64,000 nucleotides of DNA, from contig NZ_AP027041.1 of assembly GCF_027924565.1 (NCBI RefSeq), positions 4,091,452-4,155,451 on the forward strand, read 5' to 3'. A program made the position numbers and the translations under genes. Below the pieces are notes generated by a model that was not told where the DNA came from, searched no databases, and was given only the letters and a program-made list of their open reading frames with translations. Every line of letters begins with the position of its first letter. The first letter of the stretch is position 1. Positions 28,248 through 36,137 of the stretch are shown piece after piece. Source of the stretch: Lysobacter auxotrophicus (lineage in GTDB: Bacteria; Pseudomonadota; Gammaproteobacteria; Xanthomonadales; Xanthomonadaceae).

Positions 28248-30389
28248 TCACCACTGGTAGCGCGCGGTCGCGGTGACGGTGCGCGGGTAGCCGTAGTAGC
28301 ACCACGTCGCGCTGTTGCAGGTCGCGACGTAGTCCTTGTCGCCGACGTTCTGCGCGTTGAGCTGCAGGCGCCACGCGCCGATGTCGTAATGCACCGACGC
28401 ATCGAACAGCGTGTACGACGGTGTCTGCCACAGGTTGTAGGCATCGCCGTAATGCTCGCCCGTGTAGCGCACGCCGGCGCCGAACCCCAGACCGGAGAGC
28501 GCGCCGCCGGTGATCGTGTAATCGGCGCCGAGCGAGGCGACGTTCTTCGGCTGCAGCGGGATCTCGCGGCCCAGCGACAGCGGATCGGTCGACTTGGTCA
28601 CTTCCGAATCGGTGTAGGTGTACGCGCCGTAGACGCTCAGGCCGTTGCCGATGTTCCAGCGGCCTTCGAGTTCGACGCCACGCACCTTCGTCTCGCCCTG
28701 CTGGATCTGGTACAGCGTGTGGTTCGGATCGACCACCAGCGTGTTTTCCTGCACCAGCTCGTACGCGGCGAGCGTGGCGAGGACGCGGTTGCTCGCCGGC
28801 TGGTACTTGATGCCGATCTCCGTCTGCTCGCCAGTGGTCGGCACGAACGCGGTTCCGGAGAAGTCGGTGCCGACGGTGGGCTGGAACGACTGCGACCAGC
28901 CGATGTACGGCGCGAAGCCGTTGTCGAACAGGTAGTTCACGCCGACGCGGCCGGAGAACTTGTCGTCGCTCTGGTGCGACGGCGCGCCGCCGATGACTTC
29001 ATGCGTGTCGGTGCCGACCCAGTCCTGGCGCGCGCCGAGCGTCACCACCCAGCGGTCGATCTTCATCTGGTCCTGCGCGTAGAGGCCGAACTGCTCCTGC
29101 GTCTGGCGCGTGCGCGTGGCGAATTCGGGCTCGACGATCGGCGAGCCGTACACCGGCGCGAACAGGTCCAGCGTCGGCGCACCGAACACGAACGCCGAGG
29201 CGTAATCGTTGCGCGCGCGGCGGAAATCCAGGCCGGTGAGCAGCGTGTGCTCGATCGCGCCGGTGGCGAAGTCGAACTGCAGCTGGTTGTCGACGCCGAA
29301 GGTCTTGCTCTCTTCCTCGGTGTTCCACAGGTAGCGCACCAGCGTGCGGTAGTCGACGGGCTGGAACGTCACCGGATCGGTCAGCCATCCGAACGCGCCG
29401 ACCGACGTGCTCGGGTCGATCTTGGTGACGCCGTAGCGCAGGTTCTGGCGGAACGTCGCGCCGCCGCCGAAGTCGTGGAGGTATTCCCAGCCCAGCGACG
29501 TCATCGTCTTGTCGTAGTCGTTGAAGCCCGGCTCGCCGGTGAAACGGTTGCGCGCGATGCGGCCGTTCGGGTTCGGCAGCAGCGTGCCTTCCGCAGGCAG
29601 GAAGCCGGCCCCGGCGACGGTGTCGTTCTTCTGCCAGCGCGCGAGCAGCGTCAGCGAGTTCGCCTCGTCCGGCTTCCACGTCAGCGCGGGCGCGACGAAA
29701 TAGCGGTCGTCGTGGACGAAGTCGACTTCGTCGTCGCTCTGGCGGCCCAGCGCGGTGAGGCGGTACGTCCACACGCCGTCGTCGGTGAGCTTGCCGCCGA
29801 AATCACCGGCGAGCTGGAACAGGTCGTGCGTGCCGACCTGCAGTTCGACCTCGCGCAGCGTGGCGTCGGTCGGACGCTTGCTCACGTAATTGACCATGCC
29901 GCCGGGCGGCATCGCGCCGTAGGCGACCGACGCCGGCCCCTTGAGCACTTCCACGCGTTCCAGGCCGTACGGCTCGATGCGCGTGATCGACGTGCCGCTG
30001 CCTTCGGCGAGCGCGAGCCCGTCTAGGTAGCGCGCCGGCGTGAAGCCGCGCAGCAGCAGCCAGTCCGACCGCGGATCGCCGCCGTAGCCGCCGCCCTGCG
30101 CGCCGGCGGTGAACCACATGGCTTCCTCGATGCCGTGGATAGCGCGGTCCTTCATCTGCTGGTCGGTGACGACCGAGATCGACTGCGGGATCTCGCGGAT
30201 CGGCGTGTCGGTCTTGGTCGCGGTGCCGGCGGTGCGGGCGATGGGCGCGCGCACTTCGACCGAATCCAGGTCGGTGGCGCTGGCGCCCTGCTGGGCGAAC
30301 GCCGGCGCGGCGGCGCCGGTCAGGAGGACGGCGACGAGCGCGCGGCGGATCGAGACCGGCAGCGGCCGGGCGGAGCGGTGGAAGCGCAT
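28248..30389 (-). CDS. TonB-dependent siderophore receptor
   Basis: A 713-residue outer-membrane receptor for a ferric siderophore. The signal peptide ends near residue 32 (PAFAQQ). The plug domain (about 50-170) has the IREIPQSISVVTDQQM and GLERVEVLKGPASVAYG segments typical of siderophore receptors. The beta-barrel ends in TATARYQW with the aromatic BAM signal. A YNLWQTPSYTLFDASVHYDIG segment near the end is characteristic of the FhuA/FpvA-like class. Ligand specificity is not visible. It heads the operon with the two tiny membrane proteins and the PepSY gene, under a Fur-box-like site. Confidence 0.93.
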   Translation of the reverse strand: MRFHRSARPLPVSIRRALVAVLLTGAAAPAFAQQGASATDLDSVEVRAPIARTAGTATKTDTPIREIPQSISVVTDQQMKDRAIHGIEEAMWFTAGAQGGGYGGDPRSDWLLLRGFTPARYLDGLALAEGSGTSITRIEPYGLERVEVLKGPASVAYGAMPPGGMVNYVSKRPTDATLREVELQVGTHDLFQLAGDFGGKLTDDGVWTYRLTALGRQSDDEVDFVHDDRYFVAPALTWKPDEANSLTLLARWQKNDTVAGAGFLPAEGTLLPNPNGRIARNRFTGEPGFNDYDKTMTSLGWEYLHDFGGGATFRQNLRYGVTKIDPSTSVGAFGWLTDPVTFQPVDYRTLVRYLWNTEEESKTFGVDNQLQFDFATGAIEHTLLTGLDFRRARNDYASAFVFGAPTLDLFAPVYGSPIVEPEFATRTRQTQEQFGLYAQDQMKIDRWVVTLGARQDWVGTDTHEVIGGAPSHQSDDKFSGRVGVNYLFDNGFAPYIGWSQSFQPTVGTDFSGTAFVPTTGEQTEIGIKYQPASNRVLATLAAYELVQENTLVVDPNHTLYQIQQGETKVRGVELEGRWNIGNGLSVYGAYTYTDSEVTKSTDPLSLGREIPLQPKNVASLGADYTITGGALSGLGFGAGVRYTGEHYGDAYNLWQTPSYTLFDASVHYDIGAWRLQLNAQNVGDKDYVATCNSATWCYYGYPRTVTATARYQW

Positions 30390-30447
30390 CGGGAACCTTG
30401 GCTGGCGCTGGCGGCGGATCGCCGGCTCTCGCCGCCCCGGTCGCCAA

Positions 30448-30470
30448 CAAATGAGAATCGTTCGCGATTG
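30448..30470 (-). promoter_or_regulatory. Candidate Fur box upstream of the siderophore receptor
   Basis: CAAATGAGAATCGTTCGCGA, continuing TTG, is AT-rich against its surroundings. It contains ATGAGAAT and a degenerate inverted CGCGATT, resembling overlapping GATAAT hexamers of the Fur consensus. It lies about 60-80 bases before the receptor ATG, where an iron-dependent repressor would block transcription. Confidence 0.65.
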
Positions 30471-30628
30471 TAGGGGCTACACCCCGGGACGAACAATCGC
30501 GCCGGATCCCAGAGGGCGCGTGGGCGCATTTGCGCCAGACAAGGAAAAAGCGCCGCGGTGGGGGCGCGGCGCTTGGGGGAATCCGACTAGTGGCGGCCGG
30601 CTGGCCTGGTTCGATCGGAGCAGCGCGA

Positions 30629-30838
30629 TCAGCCGCAGCCGCACGCCGCGATGTCGGCGTCGAACGACGGCGCGGCGTCCTGCGCGCGGTTCGTCCGGGC
30701 GTGGCCCAGCGGGGCGAAGAAGCGGGCCGAGGCGACAGCGTTGCCGTAGCTGCCGGCGTAACGGTCGTCGGCGTCGTCGAAGGCGTGCGGATCGGCCTGC
30801 TGGATCTGCGGGAAGAAGAGGTTGGTGAAGGCGTTCAT
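30629..30838 (-). CDS. 69-residue peptide with C-terminal CGCG, divergent from a LysR regulator
   Basis: A short soluble protein starting MNAFTNLFFPQIQQADPHAF and ending FDADIAACGCG. The ATG at 30838 has GGGAGC eight bases upstream. The middle is acidic and aromatic (FDDADDRYAGSYGNAVASARFF). No signal peptide or known domain is visible. The Cys-Gly-Cys-Gly end could bind a metal, be modified, or form disulfides. It is divergent from a GcvA-like LysR gene with a 153-bp intergenic region holding two CTTG-N9-CAAG dyads, so it is probably the regulator's target. A small precursor peptide is possible, but no modifying enzyme is adjacent. Confidence 0.6.
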   Translation of the reverse strand: MNAFTNLFFPQIQQADPHAFDDADDRYAGSYGNAVASARFFAPLGHARTNRAQDAAPSFDADIAACGCG

Positions 30839-30884
30839 GGCGATGCTCCCGGTGTGCGTCGGCCTGCGTGGCGTGGACAACTTC

Positions 30885-30965
30885 CTTGAGTGCGTTGCAA
30901 GATACGCCCGCGCCGAAGCCCGAAAAAGCGACGGTTCTGCAAGCCAGGCTTGAATCCGCTTCAAG
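30885..30965. promoter_or_regulatory. Two CTTG-N9-CAAG dyads, candidate LysR operators
   Basis: CTTGAGTGCGTTGCAAG (30885-30901) and CTTGAATCCGCTTCAAG (30949-30965) share the same 17-bp dyad design with centres 64 bp apart. Both lie between the divergent peptide gene and the LysR gene. LysR-type regulators bind such interrupted dyads as recognition and activation sites; the second one is 27 bp from the regulator's own ATG and would suit autoregulation. Confidence 0.6.
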
Positions 30966-30991
30966 ATGCGCCGTAACCGGGAGGAGGTCGA

Positions 30992-31963
30992 ATGAGCCGT
31001 CCGCCGTTGCAGGCCCTGATGGGTTTCATCGCCGCCGCGCGCGCCGGGAATCTCACCCGCGCCGCCGAGTCGATGCACCTCACCGTCAGCGCGCTGAGCC
31101 ACCAGATCCGCACCATCGAGGAACGCCTCGACCGTCGCCTGTTCGTGCGCGGCGCGCGTGGCGTGAAACTCACCGAACACGGGCAGGCGCTGTACGACCG
31201 CATCGCGCCGCACCTGGAAGCGATCGAACTGGCGCTCGCGCCGCGCCGCGTGCGCCGCGACGACGCACTCGCCGTGACGCTGATGCCCTCCTTCGCGTCG
31301 AGCTGGCTGGTGCCGCGCCTGCCGCGTTTCCTCGCCGCGCATCCGCAGCTGGAAATCAGCCTGCAGTCGAACGTCGATCCGATCGATTTCTCGCGCGAAA
31401 CCGCCATCGACGCCGGCATCCGTTTCGGCCCCGGCAAGTGGCCGGGCGTGGAAGCGGTGCACCTGTTCGACGACTGGATGACACCGACCGCGAGCCCGGC
31501 GCTGATCGAACGCCTCGGCCGGCCGACCCTTGCGAACCTCAACCAGTTTCCGCTGCTCGGCGCGCCGGGCGGCCGCTGGAGCGAGTGGTTCGCGCGGTTC
31601 GGCGGATCGCCGCCGGCGCGCTTCGTGGCGATCTTCGACGACTCCGAAAACCTGCACCGCGCCGCGGCCGAAGGGTTGGGCATCGTGCTCGGACGCGTGA
31701 CGCTCGCCCGTCCGCTGGTCGAAGCCGGGCATCTGGTGGAACTGTTCGACGAACGCCTGAAGACCGAGTTCGCGCATTACCTGGTGTACCCGTCGCGTTC
31801 GCGCGACCACCGCGGGCTGGCGCGTTTCCGCGACTGGCTGCTGGAGGAAGCGGCGACCTACGCGGCCAGCGACGCGATGACGCCACGCGCCTCCCGCCCG
31901 CGCAAACCCGCCGCGAAGGCGGCGAAATCCCCGTCCAGACCGCGGCCCCGTGCCGTTCGTTGA
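30992..31963 (+). CDS. LysR-family regulator, GcvA-like
   Basis: A 323-residue regulator. The N-terminal winged helix spans about 3-62 (LQALMGFIAAARAGNLTRAA, LTVSALSHQIRTIEERL, RLFVRGARGVKLTEHG). The effector domain (about 90-295) follows, and a Lys/Arg/Pro-rich tail of about 30 residues may add nonspecific DNA contact. The pattern SALSHQIRTIEERL matches the GcvA/AmpR branch. Its natural target is probably the divergent 69-residue gene and itself. A methyltransferase-fold gene follows on the same strand after 67 bp. Confidence 0.9.
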   Translation: MSRPPLQALMGFIAAARAGNLTRAAESMHLTVSALSHQIRTIEERLDRRLFVRGARGVKLTEHGQALYDRIAPHLEAIELALAPRRVRRDDALAVTLMPSFASSWLVPRLPRFLAAHPQLEISLQSNVDPIDFSRETAIDAGIRFGPGKWPGVEAVHLFDDWMTPTASPALIERLGRPTLANLNQFPLLGAPGGRWSEWFARFGGSPPARFVAIFDDSENLHRAAAEGLGIVLGRVTLARPLVEAGHLVELFDERLKTEFAHYLVYPSRSRDHRGLARFRDWLLEEAATYAASDAMTPRASRPRKPAAKAAKSPSRPRPRAVR

Positions 31964-32030
31964 TGGCCGCGGTCACGGGCTTGGCGTTAGTCTGGCCGCC
32001 CGTTCACCCGGCCCCGTCCTGGAGACCTGC

Positions 32031-32882
32031 ATGAAACGCCTGCTGCTTGCCGCACTCGTCCCCGCGCTGCTCGTCGTCAATGCCGATGCCCTGGCGCAAG
32101 CCAAGCCCAAGCCCGCGCCGAAGGCCGCCACGACGGCCGCCGTCGATCCCGCGCTGAAGGCCGCGGTCGCCGCGTCCACGCGCGATCCCAAGAACGTGCT
32201 GCGCGACCCGTACCGCCATCCGGCCGAAACGCTGGCGTTCTTCGGCGTGAAGCCGGGCCAGACGGTGGTGGAGATCACGCCCGGCGGCGGCTGGTACACC
32301 GAGATCCTCGCGCCGTACCTGAAGGACGGCGGCCAGTACGTCGCGGCCATGTACGACCCGGCGATCCCGAACCAGCCGCAGTACCGTTACCGCCAGAGCG
32401 AGGCGATGGCCAAGCGCCTTGCCGACGCCGCCGTGTACGGCAAGGCGAAGGTGCAGAACTTCGACCCGAAGGCGCCGAACTTCGGTCCGGCGGGTTCGGC
32501 CGATGTCGTGCTGACCTTCCGCAACGCGCACAACTGGGTCGACGACGGCACGGCCGACGCGTACTTCAAGGCGTTCTTCGACGTCCTCAAGCCGGGCGGC
32601 ACGCTGGGCGTGGTGGACCATCGCGCCAAGCCGGGCACCGACCTGGAGAAGATGAAGACCTCCGGTTACCTCACCGAGGCGCTGGTGATCGAGCTGGCGC
32701 AGAAGGCCGGCTTCAAGCTGGACGCGAAGAGCGAGATCAACGCCAACGCGAAGGACACCGCCGACCATCCCAAGGGCGTGTGGACCCTGCCGCCGACCAA
32801 CCAGCACGAGGCCACGGACGACGCCAAGTACAAGGCCATCGGCGAGAGCGACCGGATGACGCTGCGGTTCGTGAAGCCGTAA
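32031..32882 (+). CDS. Exported class I methyltransferase-fold protein
   Basis: A 283-residue protein with a signal peptide (about 1-23, ending ADALAQA) and a Lys/Pro/Ala linker. A methyltransferase fold follows: motif [16 protein letters not shown] at 79-93, a post-I acidic region, [12 protein letters not shown] and [13 protein letters not shown] as motifs IV-V. SAM is not normally present in the periplasm, so an exported methyltransferase-like protein is puzzling; similar proteins occur in other proteobacteria with no known substrate. The ATG at 32031 is preceded by GGAGACCTGC. A type B palindrome follows 18 bp after the stop. Confidence 0.82.
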   Translation: MKRLLLAALVPALLVVNADALAQAKPKPAPKAATTAAVDPALKAAVAASTRDPKNVLRDPYRHPAETLAFFGVKPGQTVVEITPGGGWYTEILAPYLKDGGQYVAAMYDPAIPNQPQYRYRQSEAMAKRLADAAVYGKAKVQNFDPKAPNFGPAGSADVVLTFRNAHNWVDDGTADAYFKAFFDVLKPGGTLGVVDHRAKPGTDLEKMKTSGYLTEALVIELAQKAGFKLDAKSEINANAKDTADHPKGVWTLPPTNQHEATDDAKYKAIGESDRMTLRFVKP

Positions 32883-32900
32883 CGCGCTGCGCCGCGTGCC

Positions 32901-32932
32901 CGTCATCCCGGCGAAGGCCGGGATCCAGGCCC
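32901..32932. repeat. Type B palindrome
   Basis: CGTCATCCCGGCGAAGGCCG followed by GGATCCAGGCCC: one copy of the type B hairpin family, after the methyltransferase-like gene. Confidence 0.85.
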
Positions 32933-33010
32933 GCCGCGGCGCCGTTGTCCGTATTCCGTCCACCTGATGAAAAGCTGGCACGACGAGCGCCAGCCGCACC
33001 ACTCCGCCGC

Positions 33011-33046
33011 CCCTCACCCCAACCCCTCTCCCGCTGGGAGAGGGGC
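33011..33046 (+). repeat. Hairpin repeat that contains the rluE ribosome-binding site
   Basis: CCCTCACCCCAACCCCTCTC followed by CCGCTGGGAGAGGGGC. The arms CCCCTCTCCC and GGGAGAGGGG pair around GCT. The purine-rich right arm (33036-33045) ends seven bases before the rluE ATG and is the only good Shine-Dalgarno sequence there, so the repeat may have supplied it and may hide it when folded. Confidence 0.75.
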
Positions 33047-33052
33047 TTCAAG

Positions 33053-33586
33053 ATGCTCATCGCCCTCAACAAACCCTACGGCGTGCTGTGCCAGTTCACC
33101 GATCGCAGCACGCCGCCGCGACGCACGTTGGCGGACTTCGGCCTGCCGCCCGACGTGTACGCGGCCGGGCGGCTGGACCACGACAGCGAGGGCCTGCTGC
33201 TGCTCACCGACGACGGCGCGCTCGCGCACCGGCTGACCGATCCACGACACAAGGAACCCAAGACGTACTGGGTGCAGGTGGAAGGCGAGCCGTCGGACGA
33301 ACAGCTCGACGCGCTGCGTCGCGGCGTCGTGCTCAACGACGGCCCCACGCGCCCGGCGAAGGCCCAGCGGCTCGACACGCCGCCGTTGTGGCCGCGCGAT
33401 CCGCCGGTGCGCTTCCGCAAGACCGTGCCCGACGCGTGGCTCGAAATCGCGATCAGCGAAGGCCGCAACCGCCAGGTGCGACGGATGACGGCCGCGGTCG
33501 GCCTGCCGACGTTGCGCCTCGTGCGCGTGGCGATCGGGCCGCATCGCCTCGACGGCCTCGCGCCCGGGGAATGGCGCCGGCTGTAG
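33053..33586 (+). CDS. rluE: 23S rRNA pseudouridine synthase, RluE type
   Basis: Isomerises one uridine of 23S rRNA (U2457 in E. coli numbering for RluE). The 177 residues start directly with the catalytic domain; no S4 RNA-binding domain is present, as in RluE. Catalytic Asp is in [16 protein letters not shown], followed by [19 protein letters not shown] and a C-terminal [22 protein letters not shown] split by a long basic loop. The ATG at 33053 is preceded by the repeat-borne AGAGGGG. A longer reading frame from 32780 would cover the methyltransferase tail and the repeats and is rejected. Confidence 0.9.
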   Translation: MLIALNKPYGVLCQFTDRSTPPRRTLADFGLPPDVYAAGRLDHDSEGLLLLTDDGALAHRLTDPRHKEPKTYWVQVEGEPSDEQLDALRRGVVLNDGPTRPAKAQRLDTPPLWPRDPPVRFRKTVPDAWLEIAISEGRNRQVRRMTAAVGLPTLRLVRVAIGPHRLDGLAPGEWRRL

Positions 33587-33726
33587 CGGCGATGCGCCGC
33601 CGTGACGCGACGGCGCGCACGATGCGGAACACGTCGGCGTTCCTGCGCGATCGCGACGTTTGAGCGGCATCAAGCAGCGCGCGCCCGCAGGCGTCAGCAT
33701 CGCCGCACCGGCCCGACGGACACGCC

Positions 33727-35151
33727 ATGGAATTCCTCGACAACCTCCTGCTCAACACCGACAGCTACAAGGTCAGCCACTGGCTGCAGTACCCGCCGGA
33801 CACGGACGCGACGTTCTTCTACGTCGAATCGCGCGGCGGACTGTACGACCGCACGGTGTTCTTCGGGCTGCAGTCGATCCTCAAGCAATATCTGTCGCGC
33901 CGCGTGACGCACGAGGACATCGCGCAGGCGCGCGAGCTGTTCGCCGCGCACGGCGAGCCGTTCAACGAAGCCGGCTGGCGCGACATCGTCGAGCGCCTCG
34001 GCGGCCGCCTGCCGCTGCGCATCCGCGCGGTGCCGGAAGGTTCCGTCGTGCCCGTGCACCAGGCGCTGGTGACGATCGAATCGACCGATCCGCGCGCGTT
34101 CTGGGTGCCGTCGTATTTTGAAACGCTGCTGCTGCGGCTGTGGTACCCGGTGACGGTCGCCACGACCAGCTGGCATGCGAAGCAGACGATCCGCCCGTTC
34201 CTTGAACGAACGAGCGACGACCCCGAAGGCCAGTTGCCGTTCAAGCTGCACGACTTCGGCGCGCGCGGCGTGTCGAGCACGGAGTCCGCGGCGATCGGCG
34301 GCTTGTCGCACCTGGTGAACTTCATGGGCACCGACACCGTGTCCGGCCTGCTCGCCGCGCGCGCCTGGTACCACGAGCCGATGGCGGCGTTCTCCATCCC
34401 CGCCGCCGAGCACAGCACGATCACCGCGTGGGGCCGCGAACGCGAGGTCGACGCGTATCGCAACATGCTGCGGCAGTTCGCCCGACCCGGCGCGATCGTC
34501 GCCGTCGTGTCGGACAGCTACGACATCTTCCGCGCGGTGTCCGAGCACTGGGGCCGCACGTTGCGCGAGGAGGTGATCGCGTCGGGCGCGACGGTGGTGA
34601 TCCGGCCCGACTCGGGCGATCCGGTCGACGTCGTGCACGAATGCCTTCGCCGGCTCGACGAGGCATTCGGTCATGTCATGAACGGCAAGGGGTTCCGCGT
34701 GCTCAACCACGTGCGCGTGATCCAGGGCGACGGCATCAATCCCGACAGCATCCGCGCGATCCTCGAGCGCGCGGCCGGCGCCGGGTATTCCGCGGAGAAC
34801 CTCACCTTCGGCATGGGCGGCGCGCTGCTGCAGCGGCTGGATCGCGACACGCAGAAGTTCGCGCTCAAGTGCTCCGCCGCGCGCGTGGACGGGCGCTGGA
34901 TCGAGGTCTACAAGGAGCCGGTGACCGATCCGGGCAAGACAAGCAAGCGCGGGCGGATGACGCTGGCGCGGCACGTCGACACGGGCGAGTACCGCACGGT
35001 CGCGCTGCCGGACGGCGCGGTGTCGCTGGATGCATCGGGCGCGCCGGCGGGTTTTGCGGACGCGCTCGAGACCGTGTGGGAGAACGGCGAACTGACACGC
35101 GACTGGACGCTCGCGCAGGTGCGCGAACGCGCGAACGCCGCGCGGCGCTAG
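33727..35151 (+). CDS. nadV: Nicotinamide phosphoribosyltransferase (NAMPT/NadV type)
   Basis: Converts nicotinamide and PRPP to nicotinamide mononucleotide in a short NAD salvage route. The 474 residues match the NAMPT class: N-terminal NTDSYKVSHWLQYPPDT, then KLHDFGARGVSS, AAEHSTITAWG with the conserved catalytic His, VSDSYDIFRAVSEHWG, VIRPDSGDP, VIQGDGIN and FGMGGALLQ. Bacteria that use this enzyme can bypass nicotinamide deamidation. No NAD-linked regulator (NrtR) or NMN adenylyltransferase sits beside it. Its stop codon shares the CTAG tetranucleotide with the convergent transporter gene. Confidence 0.92.
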   Translation: MEFLDNLLLNTDSYKVSHWLQYPPDTDATFFYVESRGGLYDRTVFFGLQSILKQYLSRRVTHEDIAQARELFAAHGEPFNEAGWRDIVERLGGRLPLRIRAVPEGSVVPVHQALVTIESTDPRAFWVPSYFETLLLRLWYPVTVATTSWHAKQTIRPFLERTSDDPEGQLPFKLHDFGARGVSSTESAAIGGLSHLVNFMGTDTVSGLLAARAWYHEPMAAFSIPAAEHSTITAWGREREVDAYRNMLRQFARPGAIVAVVSDSYDIFRAVSEHWGRTLREEVIASGATVVIRPDSGDPVDVVHECLRRLDEAFGHVMNGKGFRVLNHVRVIQGDGINPDSIRAILERAAGAGYSAENLTFGMGGALLQRLDRDTQKFALKCSAARVDGRWIEVYKEPVTDPGKTSKRGRMTLARHVDTGEYRTVALPDGAVSLDASGAPAGFADALETVWENGELTRDWTLAQVRERANAARR

Positions 35152-36137
35152 CGCGCTTCGGTCTTCGCGGCGTCGCCGTCGTCCGGGGCGTTGTGCGCGG
35201 TTTCGGCAACGGGAACGGAGTTCGCGCCCGGGCGCGTCAGCAGCAGCACGCCGCCGAGCACCACCGCGGTGCCGACCAGCTGCACGAGGGTGATCGGTTC
35301 GCCCAGCAGCCACGCGCCGAGGAACACCAGCGACACCGGGCCGAGCACCGACATCTGCGCCGCCGTGCCCGCGCCGAGCCGCGCCACCGCCCCCATCGTG
35401 AAGGTGACCGGCAGGAAGGTGCAGAAGAACGCGTTGAGCGCGGCCAGCCCGTACACCGGTGCGGGGAGTTCCAGCAGGTGCGAGGGGTCGCGTGCGATCA
35501 GGTAATGCGTGAGCGTCGCCGCGGTCGAGATCGTCATCGCGTACGCCACCAGCCGCAGCGACCCGATGCGTTTGATCAGCTGCCCGGACATCGACAGGTA
35601 CAGCGCGTAGCTCAGCGCCGCCAGCAGCACCAGCGCGCTGCCGAGCAGGATGTGCTCGCCCTGCACGCGCAGGTTCTCGACGAACACCAGCGACACGCCG
35701 GCGTAGCTCACCGCCAGCGCGACCCACTCGCGTCGGGCGACGCGGCGCTTGAACGCGAACACGCCGATCAGCAGCACGAAGGTCGGGTTGAGGAACAGGA
35801 TCAGCCGTTCCAGCGACACCGGCACGTATTCCAGGCCCCAGAAATCCAGCAGGCTCGACAGGTAGTAACCGAGCACGCCGAGGATGACGATGAGCCCGAA
35901 GTCTCGCCGGCTCATCGGCGCGCGGTCGACGCGGCGCGATTCGCGGATGCCCAGCGCGACGAACAACGGCAGCGACAGCAACATGCGCAACGCGAGCACG
36001 TCGAGCGAATCCACGCCGTAGCGGTACTGGAACTTCGCCAGGATCGCCTTGGCCGAGAACAGGATCGCGCCGGTGGCGGCCATCGCCAGGCCGATGCGGC
36101 GGGCGGCCTGCGGATGCGTTGAGGCGGCCGTGCTCAT
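35148..36137 (-). CDS. EamA/DMT-family transporter
   Basis: A 329-residue membrane protein with about ten hydrophobic helices in two EamA repeats (starting near 15 and 158), for example ILGVLGYYLSSLLDFWGLEYV and VLGPVSLVFLGAWLLGEPITL. Substrate unknown. Its ATG overlaps the stop of the aldo/keto reductase gene by 4 bp, so the two are translationally coupled. At the 3' end it shares the CTAG stop tetranucleotide with the convergent nadV. Confidence 0.9.
   Translation of the reverse strand: MSTAASTHPQAARRIGLAMAATGAILFSAKAILAKFQYRYGVDSLDVLALRMLLSLPLFVALGIRESRRVDRAPMSRRDFGLIVILGVLGYYLSSLLDFWGLEYVPVSLERLILFLNPTFVLLIGVFAFKRRVARREWVALAVSYAGVSLVFVENLRVQGEHILLGSALVLLAALSYALYLSMSGQLIKRIGSLRLVAYAMTISTAATLTHYLIARDPSHLLELPAPVYGLAALNAFFCTFLPVTFTMGAVARLGAGTAAQMSVLGPVSLVFLGAWLLGEPITLVQLVGTAVVLGGVLLLTRPGANSVPVAETAHNAPDDGDAAKTEAR

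Noticed and set aside
28389..30026. A 545-residue plus-strand frame opposite the TonB-dependent receptor
   Set aside because: Antisense to a receptor with plug, barrel and signal peptide; high-GC shadow frame.
30629..32882. A RiPP biosynthetic cluster around the CGCG peptide
   Set aside because: No radical-SAM, YcaO, LanM, peptidase-exporter or nitrile hydratase-type leader was seen nearby; the exported methyltransferase-like protein alone is not enough.
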